A stretch of DNA of 64,000 nucleotides, from the NCBI RefSeq assembly GCF_037038585.1, contig NC_092523.1:49369501-49433500 (forward strand), in the 5' to 3' direction. Within the stretch, counting starts at the first letter, position 1. Each line of letters starts with the position of its first letter. The position numbers were made by a program, and so were the translations under genes. This document shows positions 39,137 to 50,973 of the stretch, in pieces. The notes beneath the pieces are model-generated. The model saw nothing but the letters and a program-made list of their open reading frames with translations, was not told where the DNA came from and searched no databases. Origin of the DNA: Patagioenas fasciata (Eukaryota > Chordata > Aves > Columbiformes > Columbidae).

Positions 39137-40833
39137 TTGAACTTGAGGAAACACGCGTCTGAGCAAAACTCCCAAACGCTTCCAGGAAAGACACACGCTC
39201 TCCCACAAGCACACAAGTGTTTGCCCTCAGCTATAGATCAGGGTCAAGCTTGTGAAGAGATGCCCTGCTATTCTTTCGCCTTATGGCATCATGTGTTTCG
39301 TTCCTCTTGGAGATCGATTGTTAAACGTCTTTCCTAGGGCGACTGTGAAGCATTTGCCAGCGGAGGAGAAGTAGCACGGAGCAGCATTCAGTACTGCCTA
39401 CGAGTGTCTTTGCTACCCTACTAGCGGAGCTCCAAGAACAGGCACACATCTTCAGGTACCTTCCAAATGTGGATTCCCCTGCAGCCCCGTAGGCGGGCGT
39501 GCAGTACGCCAACCATCAACGGACGTTTTTCCCCTCAAGCCTGTCAGGACGTTGCTCGTCCGTCTTTCCCTCAATAGATGGGAGTAGGCGCGCTTGCGGA
39601 TGTGTGCGTGTGTGTGGCCACGCGTTTGCTTAGGCATCAGTGTGTGAAAAGGTAGGTGCTTTTCTCTAGCTGCGTGTGCGTGCACGTGGTGCTGGGTGCA
39701 CATCCCTGGGTGCTCGTGGAAAGGTTTCTGCATGGTTTTCGCTGAGGAATCGTGTGTGTGCACATGGACAAAGAGAAGGCGCAGCAACCAGGTTCCAGCG
39801 CCGAAGAAGGCAAAAGGCAAGGTTTCCGGCGCTATCTCCTTCTCTCCGCAGACCTAGTCGCGCAAAGCAAGCCGCTAAGCCGGCGACCGGCAAGAGAGCT
39901 ACAACGAAGCATGCCGAACGGAGAAAATAGCAGCAGCTCATCTGTTCACACCTTGTTTCTGCCATGTGCTTGAACGCCAAGACGTTCGCGCTTCTGTGAG
40001 ATGAAAGACGTCCTTCTGCATATGTGGTTGCTCACACCGGTGCACTTGTTAGTGTATCCCTTCAGTCCTGGGCTGCGGGGCATTCAGAAGTGGCTCTGTG
40101 GAGACGTCTGCATAGAGGCAGCTGTCAGAACACGCACACTCGATTGTTCACCAAAACATATGCAGACGCGTCCTTAGCCTGTAGATTTGGATGCACAGAG
40201 TTCCCTGTGTTCGCAAGAGACAAGGGAATCGCGTCTGTAGGCACAGAAGCAATAGCGGACCGTTTCCCTCGGAGTGAACGCGAAGAGCCGTCTATGTACT
40301 CGCAGACACGGGAACGTGCCTCAATGCGGTCACAGAGGCAGCAGCTTTTGCACAGATGCTCTGGCGATTCTGGCACTTTCCAGGCACACTCCTGAAAGTC
40401 GCGCACACTGCTGTTCACTCGCTAAACGACCTCTTGGGAAACACGTCTCCGGTCGATGGACCGCTCAGATTGCTTCTCGTGTAACTGTGAACTGTGTCAG
40501 CGCAGGGAATCCGTCTCTGTTGAGCAGATGTCAATCCTGCCTCGCTTTTGCTTTGTTGCCTCTACCAAGATGATTTCCCGTTTCTCTCTTCACTGGAGCA
40601 CGCAGACACAGCCAACGCACATCAAGTGTCAAGAGACACGCTCTGCTGAGCTCAACGCTTGTGCAGATGCACATGTGCGACGAAGTCAACACACGTGCTT
40701 GTGGAGAGAAAGAAAGGGACTCCCAGGCGTGTGGAGCGACGGGGAGAAAGAGCGGGCGCTGAGGAACACAGTTTCAAACAGACTGTCTCCACACAAACAG
40801 GCACCTGTCTGCAGGTATCCTAGATCTTGATTC
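39137..40833 (+). repeat. Satellite unit U24, G-type, 1,697 bp
   Basis: G-type: T39244 (agggtcaag) and G40240 (tgtaggcac), without tgg or the deletion. Private C40365 (ctggcgatt). Confidence 0.95.
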
Positions 40834-42515
40834 TTGAACTTGAGGAAACACGCGTCTGAGCAAAACTCCCAAACGCTTCCAGGAAAGACACAGGCTCTCC
40901 CACAAGCACACAAGTGTTTGCCCTCAGCTATAGATCAAGGACAAGCTTGTGAAGAGATGCCCTGCTATTCTTTGGCCTTATGGCATCATGTGTTTCGTTC
41001 CTCTTGGAGATCGATTGTTAAACGTCTTTCCTAGGGCGACTGTGAAGCATTTGCCAGCGGAGGAGAAGTAGCACGGAGCAGCATTCAGTACTGCCTACGA
41101 GTGTCTTTGCTACCCTACTAGCGGAGCTCCAAGAACAGGCACAAATCTTCACGTACCTTCCAAATGTGGATTCCCCTGCAGCCCCGTAGGCGGGCGTGCA
41201 GTACGCCAACCATCAACGGACGTTTTTCCCCTCAAGCCTGTCAGGACGTTGCTCGTCCGTCTTTCCCTCAATAGATGGGAGTAGGCGCGCTTGCGGATGT
41301 GTGCGTGTGTAGGCATCAGTGTGTGAAAAGGTAGGTGCTTTTCTCTAGCTGCGTGTGCTGGGTGCACGTGGTGCTGGGTGCACATCCCTGGGTGCTCGTG
41401 GAAAGGTTTCTGCATGGTTTTCGCTGAGGAATCGTGTGTGTGCACATGGACAAAGAGAAGGCGCAGCAACCAGGTTCCAGCGCCGAAGAAGGCAAAAGGC
41501 AAGGTTTCCGGCGCTATCTCCTTCTCTCCGCAGACCTAGTCGCGCAAAGCAAGCCGCTAAGCCGGCGACCGGCAAGAGAGCTACAACGAAGCATGCCGAA
41601 CGGAGAAAATAGCAGCAGCTCATCTGTTCACACCTTGTTTCTGCCATGTGCTTGAACGCCAAGACGTTCGCGCTTCTGTGAGATGAAAGACGTCCTTCTG
41701 CATATGTGGTTGCTCACACCGGTGCACTTGTTAGTGTATCCCTTCAGTCCTGGGCTGCGGGGCATTCAGAAGTGGCTCTGTGGAGACGTCTGCATAGAGG
41801 CAGCTGTCAGAACACGCACACTCGATTGTTCACCAAAACATATGCAGACGCGTCCTTAGCCTGTAGATTTGGATGCACAGAGTTCCCTGTGTTCGCAAGA
41901 GACAAGGGAATCGCGTCTGTACGCACAGAAGCAATAGCGGACCGTTTCCCTCGGAGTGAACGCGAAGAGCCGTCTATGTACTCGCAGACACGCGAACGTG
42001 CCTCAATGCGGTCACAGAGGCAGCAGCTTTTGCACAGATGCTCTGGTGATTCTGGCACTTTCCAGGCACACTCCTGAAAGTCGCGCACACTGCTGTTCAC
42101 TCGCTAAACGACCTCTTGGGAAACACGTCTCCGGTCGATGGACCGCTCAGATTGCTTCTCGTGTAACTGTGAACTGTGTCAGCGCAGGGAATCCGTCTCT
42201 GTTGAGCAGATGTCAATCCTGCCTCGCTTTTGCTTTGTTGCCTCTACCAAGATGATTTCCCGTTTCTCTCTTCACTGGAGCACGCAGACACAGCCAACGC
42301 ACATCAAGTGTCAAGAGACACGCTCTGCTGAGCTCAACGCTTGTGCAGATGCACATGTGCGACGAAGTCAACACACGTGCTTGTGGAGAGAAAGAAAGGG
42401 ACTCCCAGGCGTGTGGAGCGACGGGGAGAAAGAGCGGGCGCTGAGGAACACAGTTTCAAACAGACTGTCTCCACACAAACAGGCACCTGTCTGCAGGTAT
42501 CCTAGATCTTGATTC
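40834..42515 (+). repeat. Satellite unit U25, Q-type with the 18-bp deletion, 1,682 bp
   Basis: Q-type markers G40893, A40938, A41144 and C41152, with G40974 added. Deletion junction at 41310/41311 and C41993. It is the only Q-type unit carrying the deletion. Confidence 0.95.
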
Positions 42516-44197
42516 TTGAACTTGAGGAAACACGCGTCTGAGCAAAACTCCCAAATGCTTCCAGGAAAGACACACGCTCTCCCACAAGCACACAAGTGTT
42601 TGCCCTCAGCTATAGATCAGGGACAAGCTTGTGAAGAGATGCCCTGCTATTCTTTGGCCTTATGGCATCATGTGTTTCGTTCCTCTTGGAGATCGATTGT
42701 TAAACGTCTTTCCTAGGGCGACTGTGAAGCATTTGCCAGCGGAGGAGAAGTAGCACGGAGCAGCATTCAGTACTGCCTACGAGTGTCTTTGCTACCCTAC
42801 TAGCGGAGCTCCAAGAACAGGCACACATCTTCAGGTACCTTCCAAATGTGGATTCCCCTGCAGCCCCGTAGGCGGGCGTGCAGTACGCCAACCATCAACG
42901 GATGTTTTTCCCCTCAAGCCTGTCAGGACGTTGCTCGTCCGTCTTTCCCTCAATAGATGGGAGTAGGCGCGCTTGCGGATGTGTGCGTGTGTAGGCATCA
43001 GTGTGTGAAAAGGTAGGTGCTTTTCTCTAGCTGCGTGTGCTGGGTGCACGTGGTGCTGGGTGCACATCCCTGGGTGCTCGTGGAAAGGTTTCTGCATGGT
43101 TTTCGCTGAGGAATCGTGTGTGTGCACATGGACAAAGAGAAGGCGCAGCAACCAGGTTCCAGCGCCGAAGAAGGCAAAAGGCAAGGTTTCCGGCGCTATC
43201 TCCTTCTCTCCGCAGACCTAGTCGCGCAAAGCAAGCCGCTAAGCCGGCGACCGGCAAGAGAGCTACAACGAAGCATGCCGAACGGAGAAAATAGCAGCAG
43301 CTCATCTGTTCACACCTTGTTTCTGCCATGTGCTTGAACGCCAAGACGTTCGCGCTTCTGTGAGATGAAAGACGTCCTTCTGCATATGTGGTTGCTCACA
43401 CCGGTGCACTTGTTAGTGTATCCATTCAGTCCTGGGCTGCGGGGCATTCAGAAGTGGCTCTGTGGAGACGTCTGCATAGAGGCAGCTGTCAGAACACGCA
43501 CACTCGCTTGTTCACCAAAACATATGCAGACGCGTCCTTAGCCTGTAGATTTGGATGCACAGAGTTCCCTGTGTTCGCAAGAGACAAGGGAATCGCGTCT
43601 GTACGCACAGAAGCAATAGCGGACCGTTTCCCTCGGAGTGAACGCGAAGAGCCGTCTATGTACTCGCAGACACGGGAACGTGCCTCAATGCGGTCACAGA
43701 GGCAGCAGCTTTTGCACAGATGCTCTGGTGATTCTGGCACTTTCCAGGCACACTCCTGAAAGTCGCGCACACTGCTGTTCACTCGCTAAACGACCTCTTG
43801 GGAAACACGTCTCCGGTCGATGGACCGCTCAGATTGCTTCTCGTGTAACTGTGAACTGTGTCAGCGCAGGGAATCCGTCTCTGTTGAGCAGATGTCAATC
43901 CTGCCTCGCTTTTGCTTTGTTGCCTCTACCAAGATGATTTCCCGTTTCTCTCTTCACTGGAGCACGCAGACACAGCCAACGCACATCAAGTGTCAAGAGA
44001 CACGCTCTGCTGAGCTCAACGCTTGTGCAGATGCACATGTGCGACGAAGTCAACACACGTGCTTGTGGAGAGAAAGAAAGGGACTCCCAGGCGTGTGGAG
44101 CGACGGGGAGAAAGAGCGGGCGCTGAGGAACACAGTTTCAAACAGACTGTCTCCACACAAACAGGCACCTGTCTGCAGGTATCCTAGATCTTGATTC
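42516..44197 (+). repeat. Satellite unit U26, M-type, 1,682 bp
   Basis: Repeats the U23 haplotype 5,061 bp downstream: T42556, G42656, T42903, junction 42992/42993, A43424 and C43507. Confidence 0.95.
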
Positions 44198-45894
44198 TTG
44201 AACTTGAGGAAACACGCGTCTGAGCAAAACTCCCAAACGCTTCCAGGAAAGACACACGCTCTCCCACAAGCACACAAGTGTTTGCCCTCAGCTATAGATC
44301 AGGGTCAAGCTTGTGAAGAGATGCCCTGCTATTCTTTCGCCTTATGGCATCATGTGTTTCGTTCCTCTTGGAGATCGATTGTTAAACGTCTTTCCTAGGG
44401 CGACTGTGAAGCATTTGCCAGCGGAGGAGAAGTAGCACGGAGCAGCATTCAGTACTGCCTACGAGTGTCTTTGCTACCCTACTAGCGGAGCTCCAAGAAC
44501 AGGCACACATCTTCAGGTACCTTCCAAATGTGGATTCCCCTGCAGCCCCGTAGGCGGGCGTGCAGTACGCCAACCATCAACGGACGTTTTTCCCCTCAAG
44601 CCTGTCAGGACGTTGCTCGTCCGTCTTTCCCTCAATAGATGGGAGTAGGCGCGCTTGCGGATGTGTGCGTGTGTGTGGCCACGCGTTTGCTTAGGCATCA
44701 GTGTGTGAAAAGGTAGGTGCTTTTCTCTAGCTGCGTGTGCGTGCACGTGGTGCTGGGTGCACATCCCTGGGTGCTCGTGGAAAGGTTTCTGCATGGTTTT
44801 CGCTGAGGAATCGTGTGTGTGCACATGGACAAAGAGAAGGCGCAGCAACCAGGTTCCAGCGCCGAAGAAGGCAAAAGGCAAGGTTTCCGGCGCTATCTCC
44901 TTCTCTCCGCAGACCTAGTCGCGCAAAGCAAGCCGCTAAGCCGGCGACCGGCAAGAGAGCTACAACGAAGCATGCCGAACGGAGAAAATAGCAGCAGCTC
45001 ATCTGTTCACACCTTGTTTCTGCCATGTGCTTGAACGCCAAGACGTTCGCGCTTCTGTGAGATGAAAGACGTCCTTCTGCATATGTGGTTGCTCACACCG
45101 GTGCACTTGTTAGTGTATCCCTTCAGTCCTGGGCTGCGGGGCATTCAGAAGTGGCTCTGTGGAGACGTCTGCATAGAGGCAGCTGTCAGAACACGCACAC
45201 TCGATTGTTCACCAAAACATATGCAGACGCGTCCTTAGCCTGTAGATTTGGATGCACAGAGTTCCCTGTGTTCGCAAGAGACAAGGGAATCGCGTCTGTA
45301 GGCACAGAAGCAATAGCGGACCGTTTCCCTCGGAGTGAACGCGAAGAGCCGTCTATGTACTCGCAGACACGGGAACGTGCCTCAATGCGGTCACAGAGGC
45401 AGCAGCTTTTGCACAGATGCTCTGGTGATTCTGGCACTTTCCAGGCACACTCCTGAAAGTCGCGCACACTGCTGTTCACTCGCTAAACGACCTCTTGGGA
45501 AACACGTCTCCGGTCGATGGACCGCTCAGATTGCTTCTCGTGTAACTGTGAACTGTGTCAGCGCAGGGAATCCGTCTCTGTTGAGCAGATGTCAATCCTG
45601 CCTCGCTTTTGCATTGTTGCCTCTACCAAGATGATTTCCCGTTTCTCTCTTCACTGGAGCACGCAGACACAGCCAACGCACATCAAGTGTCAAGAGACAC
45701 GCTCTGCTGAGCTCAACGCTTGTGCAGATGCACATGTGCGACGAAGTCAACACACGTGCTTGTGGAGAGAAAGAAAGGGACTCCCAGGCGTGTGGAGCGA
45801 CGGGGAGAAAGAGCGGGCGCTGAGGAACACAGTTTCAAACAGACTGTCTCCACACAAACAGGCACCTGTCTGCAGGTATCCTAGATCTTGATTC
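44198..45894 (+). repeat. Satellite unit U27, G-type, 1,697 bp
   Basis: Repeats the U24 haplotype (T44305, G45301) without the U24 private change. It has its own private A45613 (gcattgttgc). Confidence 0.95.
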
Positions 45895-47594
45895 TTGAAC
45901 TTGAGGAAACACGCGTCTGAGCAAAACTCCCAAACGCTTCCAGGAAAGACACAGGCTCTCCCACAAGCACACAAGTGTTTGCCCTCAGCTATAGATCAAG
46001 GACAAGCTTGTGAAGAGATGCCCTGCTATTCTTTGGCCTTATGGCATCATGTGTTTCGTTCCTCTTGGAGATCGATTGTTAAACGTCTTTCCTAGGGCGA
46101 CTGTGAAGCATTTGCCAGCGGAGGAGAAGTAGCACGGAGCAGCATTCAGTACTGCCTACGAGTGTCTTTGCTACCCTACTAGCGGAGCTCCAAGAACAGG
46201 CACAAATCTTCACGTACCTTCCAAATGTGGATTCCCCTGCAGCCCCGTAGGCGGGCGTGCAGTACGCCAACCATCAACGGACGTTTTTCCCCTCAAGCCT
46301 GTCAGGACGTTGCTCGTCCGTCTTTCCCTCAATAGATGGGAGTAGGCGCGCTTGCGGATGTGTGCGTGTGTGTGGCCACGCGTTTGCTTAGGCATCAGTG
46401 TGTGAAGAGGTAGGTGCTTTTCTCTAGCTGCGTGTGCTGGGTGCACGTGGTGCTGGGTGCACATCCCTGGGTGCTCGTGGAAAGGTTTCTGCATGGTTTT
46501 CGCTGAGGAATCGTGTGTGTGCACATGGACAAAGAGAAGGCGCAGCAACCAGGTTCCAGCGCCGAAGAAGGCAAAAGGCAAGGTTTCCGGCGCTATCTCC
46601 TTCTCTCCGCAGACCTAGTCGCGCAAAGCAAGCCGCTAAGCCGGCGACCGGCAAGAGAGCTACAACGAAGCATGCCGAACGGAGAAAATAGCAGCAGCTC
46701 ATCTGTTCACACCTTGTTTCTGCCATGTGCTTGAACGCCAAGACGTTCGCGCTTCTGTGAGATGAAAGACGTCCTTCTGCATATGTGGTTGCTCACACCG
46801 GTGCACTTGTTAGTGTATCCCTTCAGTCCTGGGCTGCGGGGCATTCAGAAGTGGCTCTGTGGAGACGTCTGCATAGAGGCAGCTGTCAGAACACGCACAC
46901 TCGATTGTTCACCAAAACATATGCAGACGCGTCCTTAGCCTGTAGATTTGGATGCACAGAGTTCCCTGTGTTCGCAAGAGACAAGGGAATCGCGTCTGTA
47001 CGCACAGAAGCAATAGCGGACCGTTTCCCTCGGAGTGAACGCGAAGAGCCGTCTATGTACTCGCAGACACGCGAACGTGCCTCAATGCGGTCACAGAGGC
47101 AGCAGCTTTTGCACAGATGCTCTGGTGATTCTGGCACTTTCCAGGCACACTCCTGAAAGTCGCGCACACTGCTGTTCACTCGCTAAACGACCTCTTGGGA
47201 AACACGTCTCCGGTCGATGGACCGCTCAGATTGCTTCTCGTGTAACTGTGAACTGTGTCAGCGCAGGGAATCCGTCTCTGTTGAGCAGATGTCAATCCTG
47301 CCTCGCTTTTGCTTTGTTGCCTCTACCAAGATGATTTCCCGTTTCTCTCTTCACTGGAGCACGCAGACACAGCCAACGCACATCAAGTGTCAAGAGACAC
47401 GCTCTGCTGAGCTCAACGCTTGTGCAGATGCACATGTGCGACGAAGTCAACACACGTGCTTGTGGAGAGAAAGAAAGGGACTCCCAGGCGTGTGGAGCGA
47501 CGGGGAGAAAGAGCGGGCGCTGAGGAACACAGTTTCAAACAGACTGTCTCCACACAAACAGGCACCTGTCTGCAGGTATCCTAGATCTTGATTC
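45895..47594 (+). repeat. Satellite unit U28, Q-type, 1,700 bp
   Basis: Q-type with G45954, A45999, G46035, A46205 and C46213, and C47072 as in U25. It lacks the 18-bp deletion of U25 and carries G46407 (gaagagg), also in U31, U33 and U36. Confidence 0.95.
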
Positions 47595-49276
47595 TTGAAC
47601 TTGAGGAAACACGCGTCTGAGCAAAACTCCCAAATGCTTCCAGGAAAGACACACGCTCTCCCACAAGCACACAAGTGTTTGCCCTCAGCTATAGATCAGG
47701 GACAAGCTTGTGAAGAGATGCCCTGCTATTCTTTGGCCTTATGGCATCATGTGTTTCGTTCCTCTTGGAGATCGATTGTTAAACGTCTTTCCTAGGGCGA
47801 CTGTGAAGCATTTGCCAGCGGAGGAGAAGTAGCACGGAGCAGCATTCAGTACTGCCTACGAGTGTCTTTGCTACCCTACTAGCGGAGCTCCAAGAACAGG
47901 CACACATCTTCAGGTACCTTCCAAATGTGGATTCCCCTGCAGCCCCGTAGGCGGGCGTGCAGTACGCCAACCATCAACGGATGTTTTTCCCCTCAAGCCT
48001 GTCAGGACGTTGCTCGTCCGTCTTTCCCTCAATAGATGGGAGTAGGCGCGCTTGCGGATGTGTGCGTGTGTAGGCATCAGTGTGTGAAAAGGTAGGTGCT
48101 TTTCTCTAGCTGCGTGTGCTGGGTGCACGTGGTGCTGGGTGCACATCCCTGGGTGCTCGTGGAAAGGTTTCTGCATGGTTTTCGCTGAGGAATCGTGTGT
48201 GTGCACATGGACAAAGAGAAGGCGCAGCAACCAGGTTCCAGCGCCGAAGAAGGCAAAAGGCAAGGTTTCCGGCGCTATCTCCTTCTCTCCGCAGACCTAG
48301 TCGCGCAAAGCAAGCCGCTAAGCCGGCGACCGGCAAGAGAGCTACAACGAAGCATGCCGAACGGAGAAAATAGCAGCAGCTCATCTGTTCACACCTTGTT
48401 TCTGCCATGTGCTTGAACGCCAAGACGTTCGCGCTTCTGTGAGATGAAAGACGTCCTTCTGCATATGTGGTTGCTCACACCGGTGCACTTGTTAGTGTAT
48501 CCATTCAGTCCTGGGCTGCGGGGCATTCAGAAGTGGCTCTGTGGAGACGTCTGCATAGAGGCAGCTGTCAGAACACGCACACTCGCTTGTTCACCAAAAC
48601 ATATGCAGACGCGTCCTTAGCCTGTAGATTTGGATGCACAGAGTTCCCTGTGTTCGCAAGAGACAAGGGAATCGCGTCTGTACGCACAGAAGCAATAGCG
48701 GACCGTTTCCCTCGGAGTGAACGCGAAGAGCCGTCTATGTACTCGCAGACACGGGAACGTGCCTCAATGCGGTCACAGAGGCAGCAGCTTTTGCACAGAT
48801 GCTCTGGTGATTCTGGCACTTTCCAGGCACACTCCTGAAAGTCGCGCACACTGCTGTTCACTCGCTAAACGACCTCTTGGGAAACACGTCTCCGGTCGAT
48901 GGACCGCTCAGATTGCTTCTCGTGTAACTGTGAACTGTGTCAGCGCAGGGAATCCGTCTCTGTTGAGCAGATGTCAATCCTGCCTCGCTTTTGCTTTGTT
49001 GCCTCTACCAAGATGATTTCCCGTTTCTCTCTTCACTGGAGCACGCAGACACAGCCAACGCACATCAAGTGTCAAGAGACACGCTCTGCTGAGCTCAACG
49101 CTTGTGCAGATGCACATGTGCGACGAAGTCAACACACGTGCTTGTGGAGAGAAAGAAAGGGACTCCCAGGCGTGTGGAGCGACGGGGAGAAAGAGCGGGC
49201 GCTGAGGAACACAGTTTCAAACAGACTGTCTCCACACAAACAGGCACCTGTCTGCAGGTATCCTAGATCTTGATTC
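47595..49276 (+). repeat. Satellite unit U29, M-type, 1,682 bp
   Basis: Third M-type copy, 5,079 bp after U26: T47635, G47735, T47982, junction 48071/48072, A48503 and C48586. It is the last unit with the deletion. Confidence 0.95.
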
Positions 49277-50973
49277 TTGAACTTGAGGAAACACGCGTCT
49301 GAGCAAAACTCCCAAACGCTTCCAGGAAAGACACACGCTCTCCCACAAGCACACAAGTGTTTGCCCTCAGCTATAGATCAGGGTCAAGCTTGTGAAGAGA
49401 TGCCCTGCTATTCTTTCGCCTTATGGCATCATGTGTTTCGTTCCTCTTGGAGATCGATTGTTAAACGTCTTTCCTAGGGCGACTGTGAAGCATTTGCCAG
49501 CGGAGGAGAAGTAGCACGGAGCAGCATTCAGTACTGCCTACGAGTGTCTTTGCTACCCTACTAGCGGAGCTCCAAGAACAGGCACACATCTTCAGGTACC
49601 TTCCAAATGTGGATTCCCCTGCAGCCCCGTAGGCGGGCGTGCAGTACGCCAACCATCAACGGACGTTTTTCCCCTCAAGCCTGTCAGGACGTTGCTCGTC
49701 CGTCTTTCCCTCAATAGATGGGAGTAGGCGCGCTTGCGGATGTGTGCGTGTGTGTGGCCACGCGTTTGCTTAGGCATCAGTGTGTGAAAAGGTAGGTGCT
49801 TTTCTCTAGCTGCGTGTGCGTGCACGTGGTGCTGGGTGCACATCCCTGGGTGCTCGTGGAAAGGTTTCTGCATGGTTTTCGCTGAGGAATCGTGTGTGTG
49901 CACATGGACAAAGAGAAGGCGCAGCAACCAGGTTCCAGCGCCGAAGAAGGCAAAAGGCAAGGTTTCCGGCGCTATCTCCTTCTCTCCGCAGACCTAGTCG
50001 CGCAAAGCAAGCCGCTAAGCCGGCGACCGGCAAGAGAGCTACAACGAAGCATGCCGAACGGAGAAAATAGCAGCAGCTCATCTGTTCACACCTTGTTTCT
50101 GCCATGTGCTTGAACGCCAAGACGTTCGCGCTTCTGTGAGATGAAAGACGTCCTTCTGCATATGTGGTTGCTCACACCGGTGCACTTGTTAGTGTATCCC
50201 TTCAGTCCTGGGCTGCGGGGCATTCAGAAGTGGCTCTGTGGAGACGTCTGCATAGAGGCAGCTGTCAGAACACGCACACTCGATTGTTCACCAAAACATA
50301 TGCAGACGCGTCCTTAGCCTGTAGATTTGGATGCACAGAGTTCCCTGTGTTCGCAAGAGACAAGGGAATCGCGTCTGTAGGCACAGAAGCAATAGCGGAC
50401 CGTTTCCCTCGGAGTGAACGCGAAGAGCCGTCTATGTACTCGCAGACACGGGAACGTGCCTCAATGCGGTCACAGAGGCAGCAGCTTTTGCACAGATGCT
50501 CTGGTGATTCTGGCACTTTCCAGGCACACTCCTGAAAGTCGCGCACACTGCTGTTCACTCGCTAAACGACCTCTTGGGAAACACGTCTCCGGTCGATGGA
50601 CCGCTCAGATTGCTTCTCGTGTAACTGTGAACTGTGTCAGCGCAGGGAATCCGTCTCTGTTGAGCAGATGTCAATCCTGCCTCGCTTTTGCTTTGTTGCC
50701 TCTACCAAGATGATTTCCCGTTTCTCTCTTCACTGGAGCACGCAGACACAGCCAACGCACATCAAGTGTCAAGAGACACGCTCTGCTGAGCTCAACGCTT
50801 GTGCAGATGCACATGTGCGACGAAGTCAACACACGTGCTTGTGGAGAGAAAGAAAGGGACTCCCAGGCGTGTGGAGCGACGGGGAGAAAGAGCGGGCGCT
50901 GAGGAACACAGTTTCAAACAGACTGTCTCCACACAAACAGGCACCTGTCTGCAGGTATCCTAGATCTTGATTC
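49277..50973 (+). repeat. Satellite unit U30, G-type, 1,697 bp
   Basis: Third G-type copy: T49384 and G50380. No private change noticed. Confidence 0.95.
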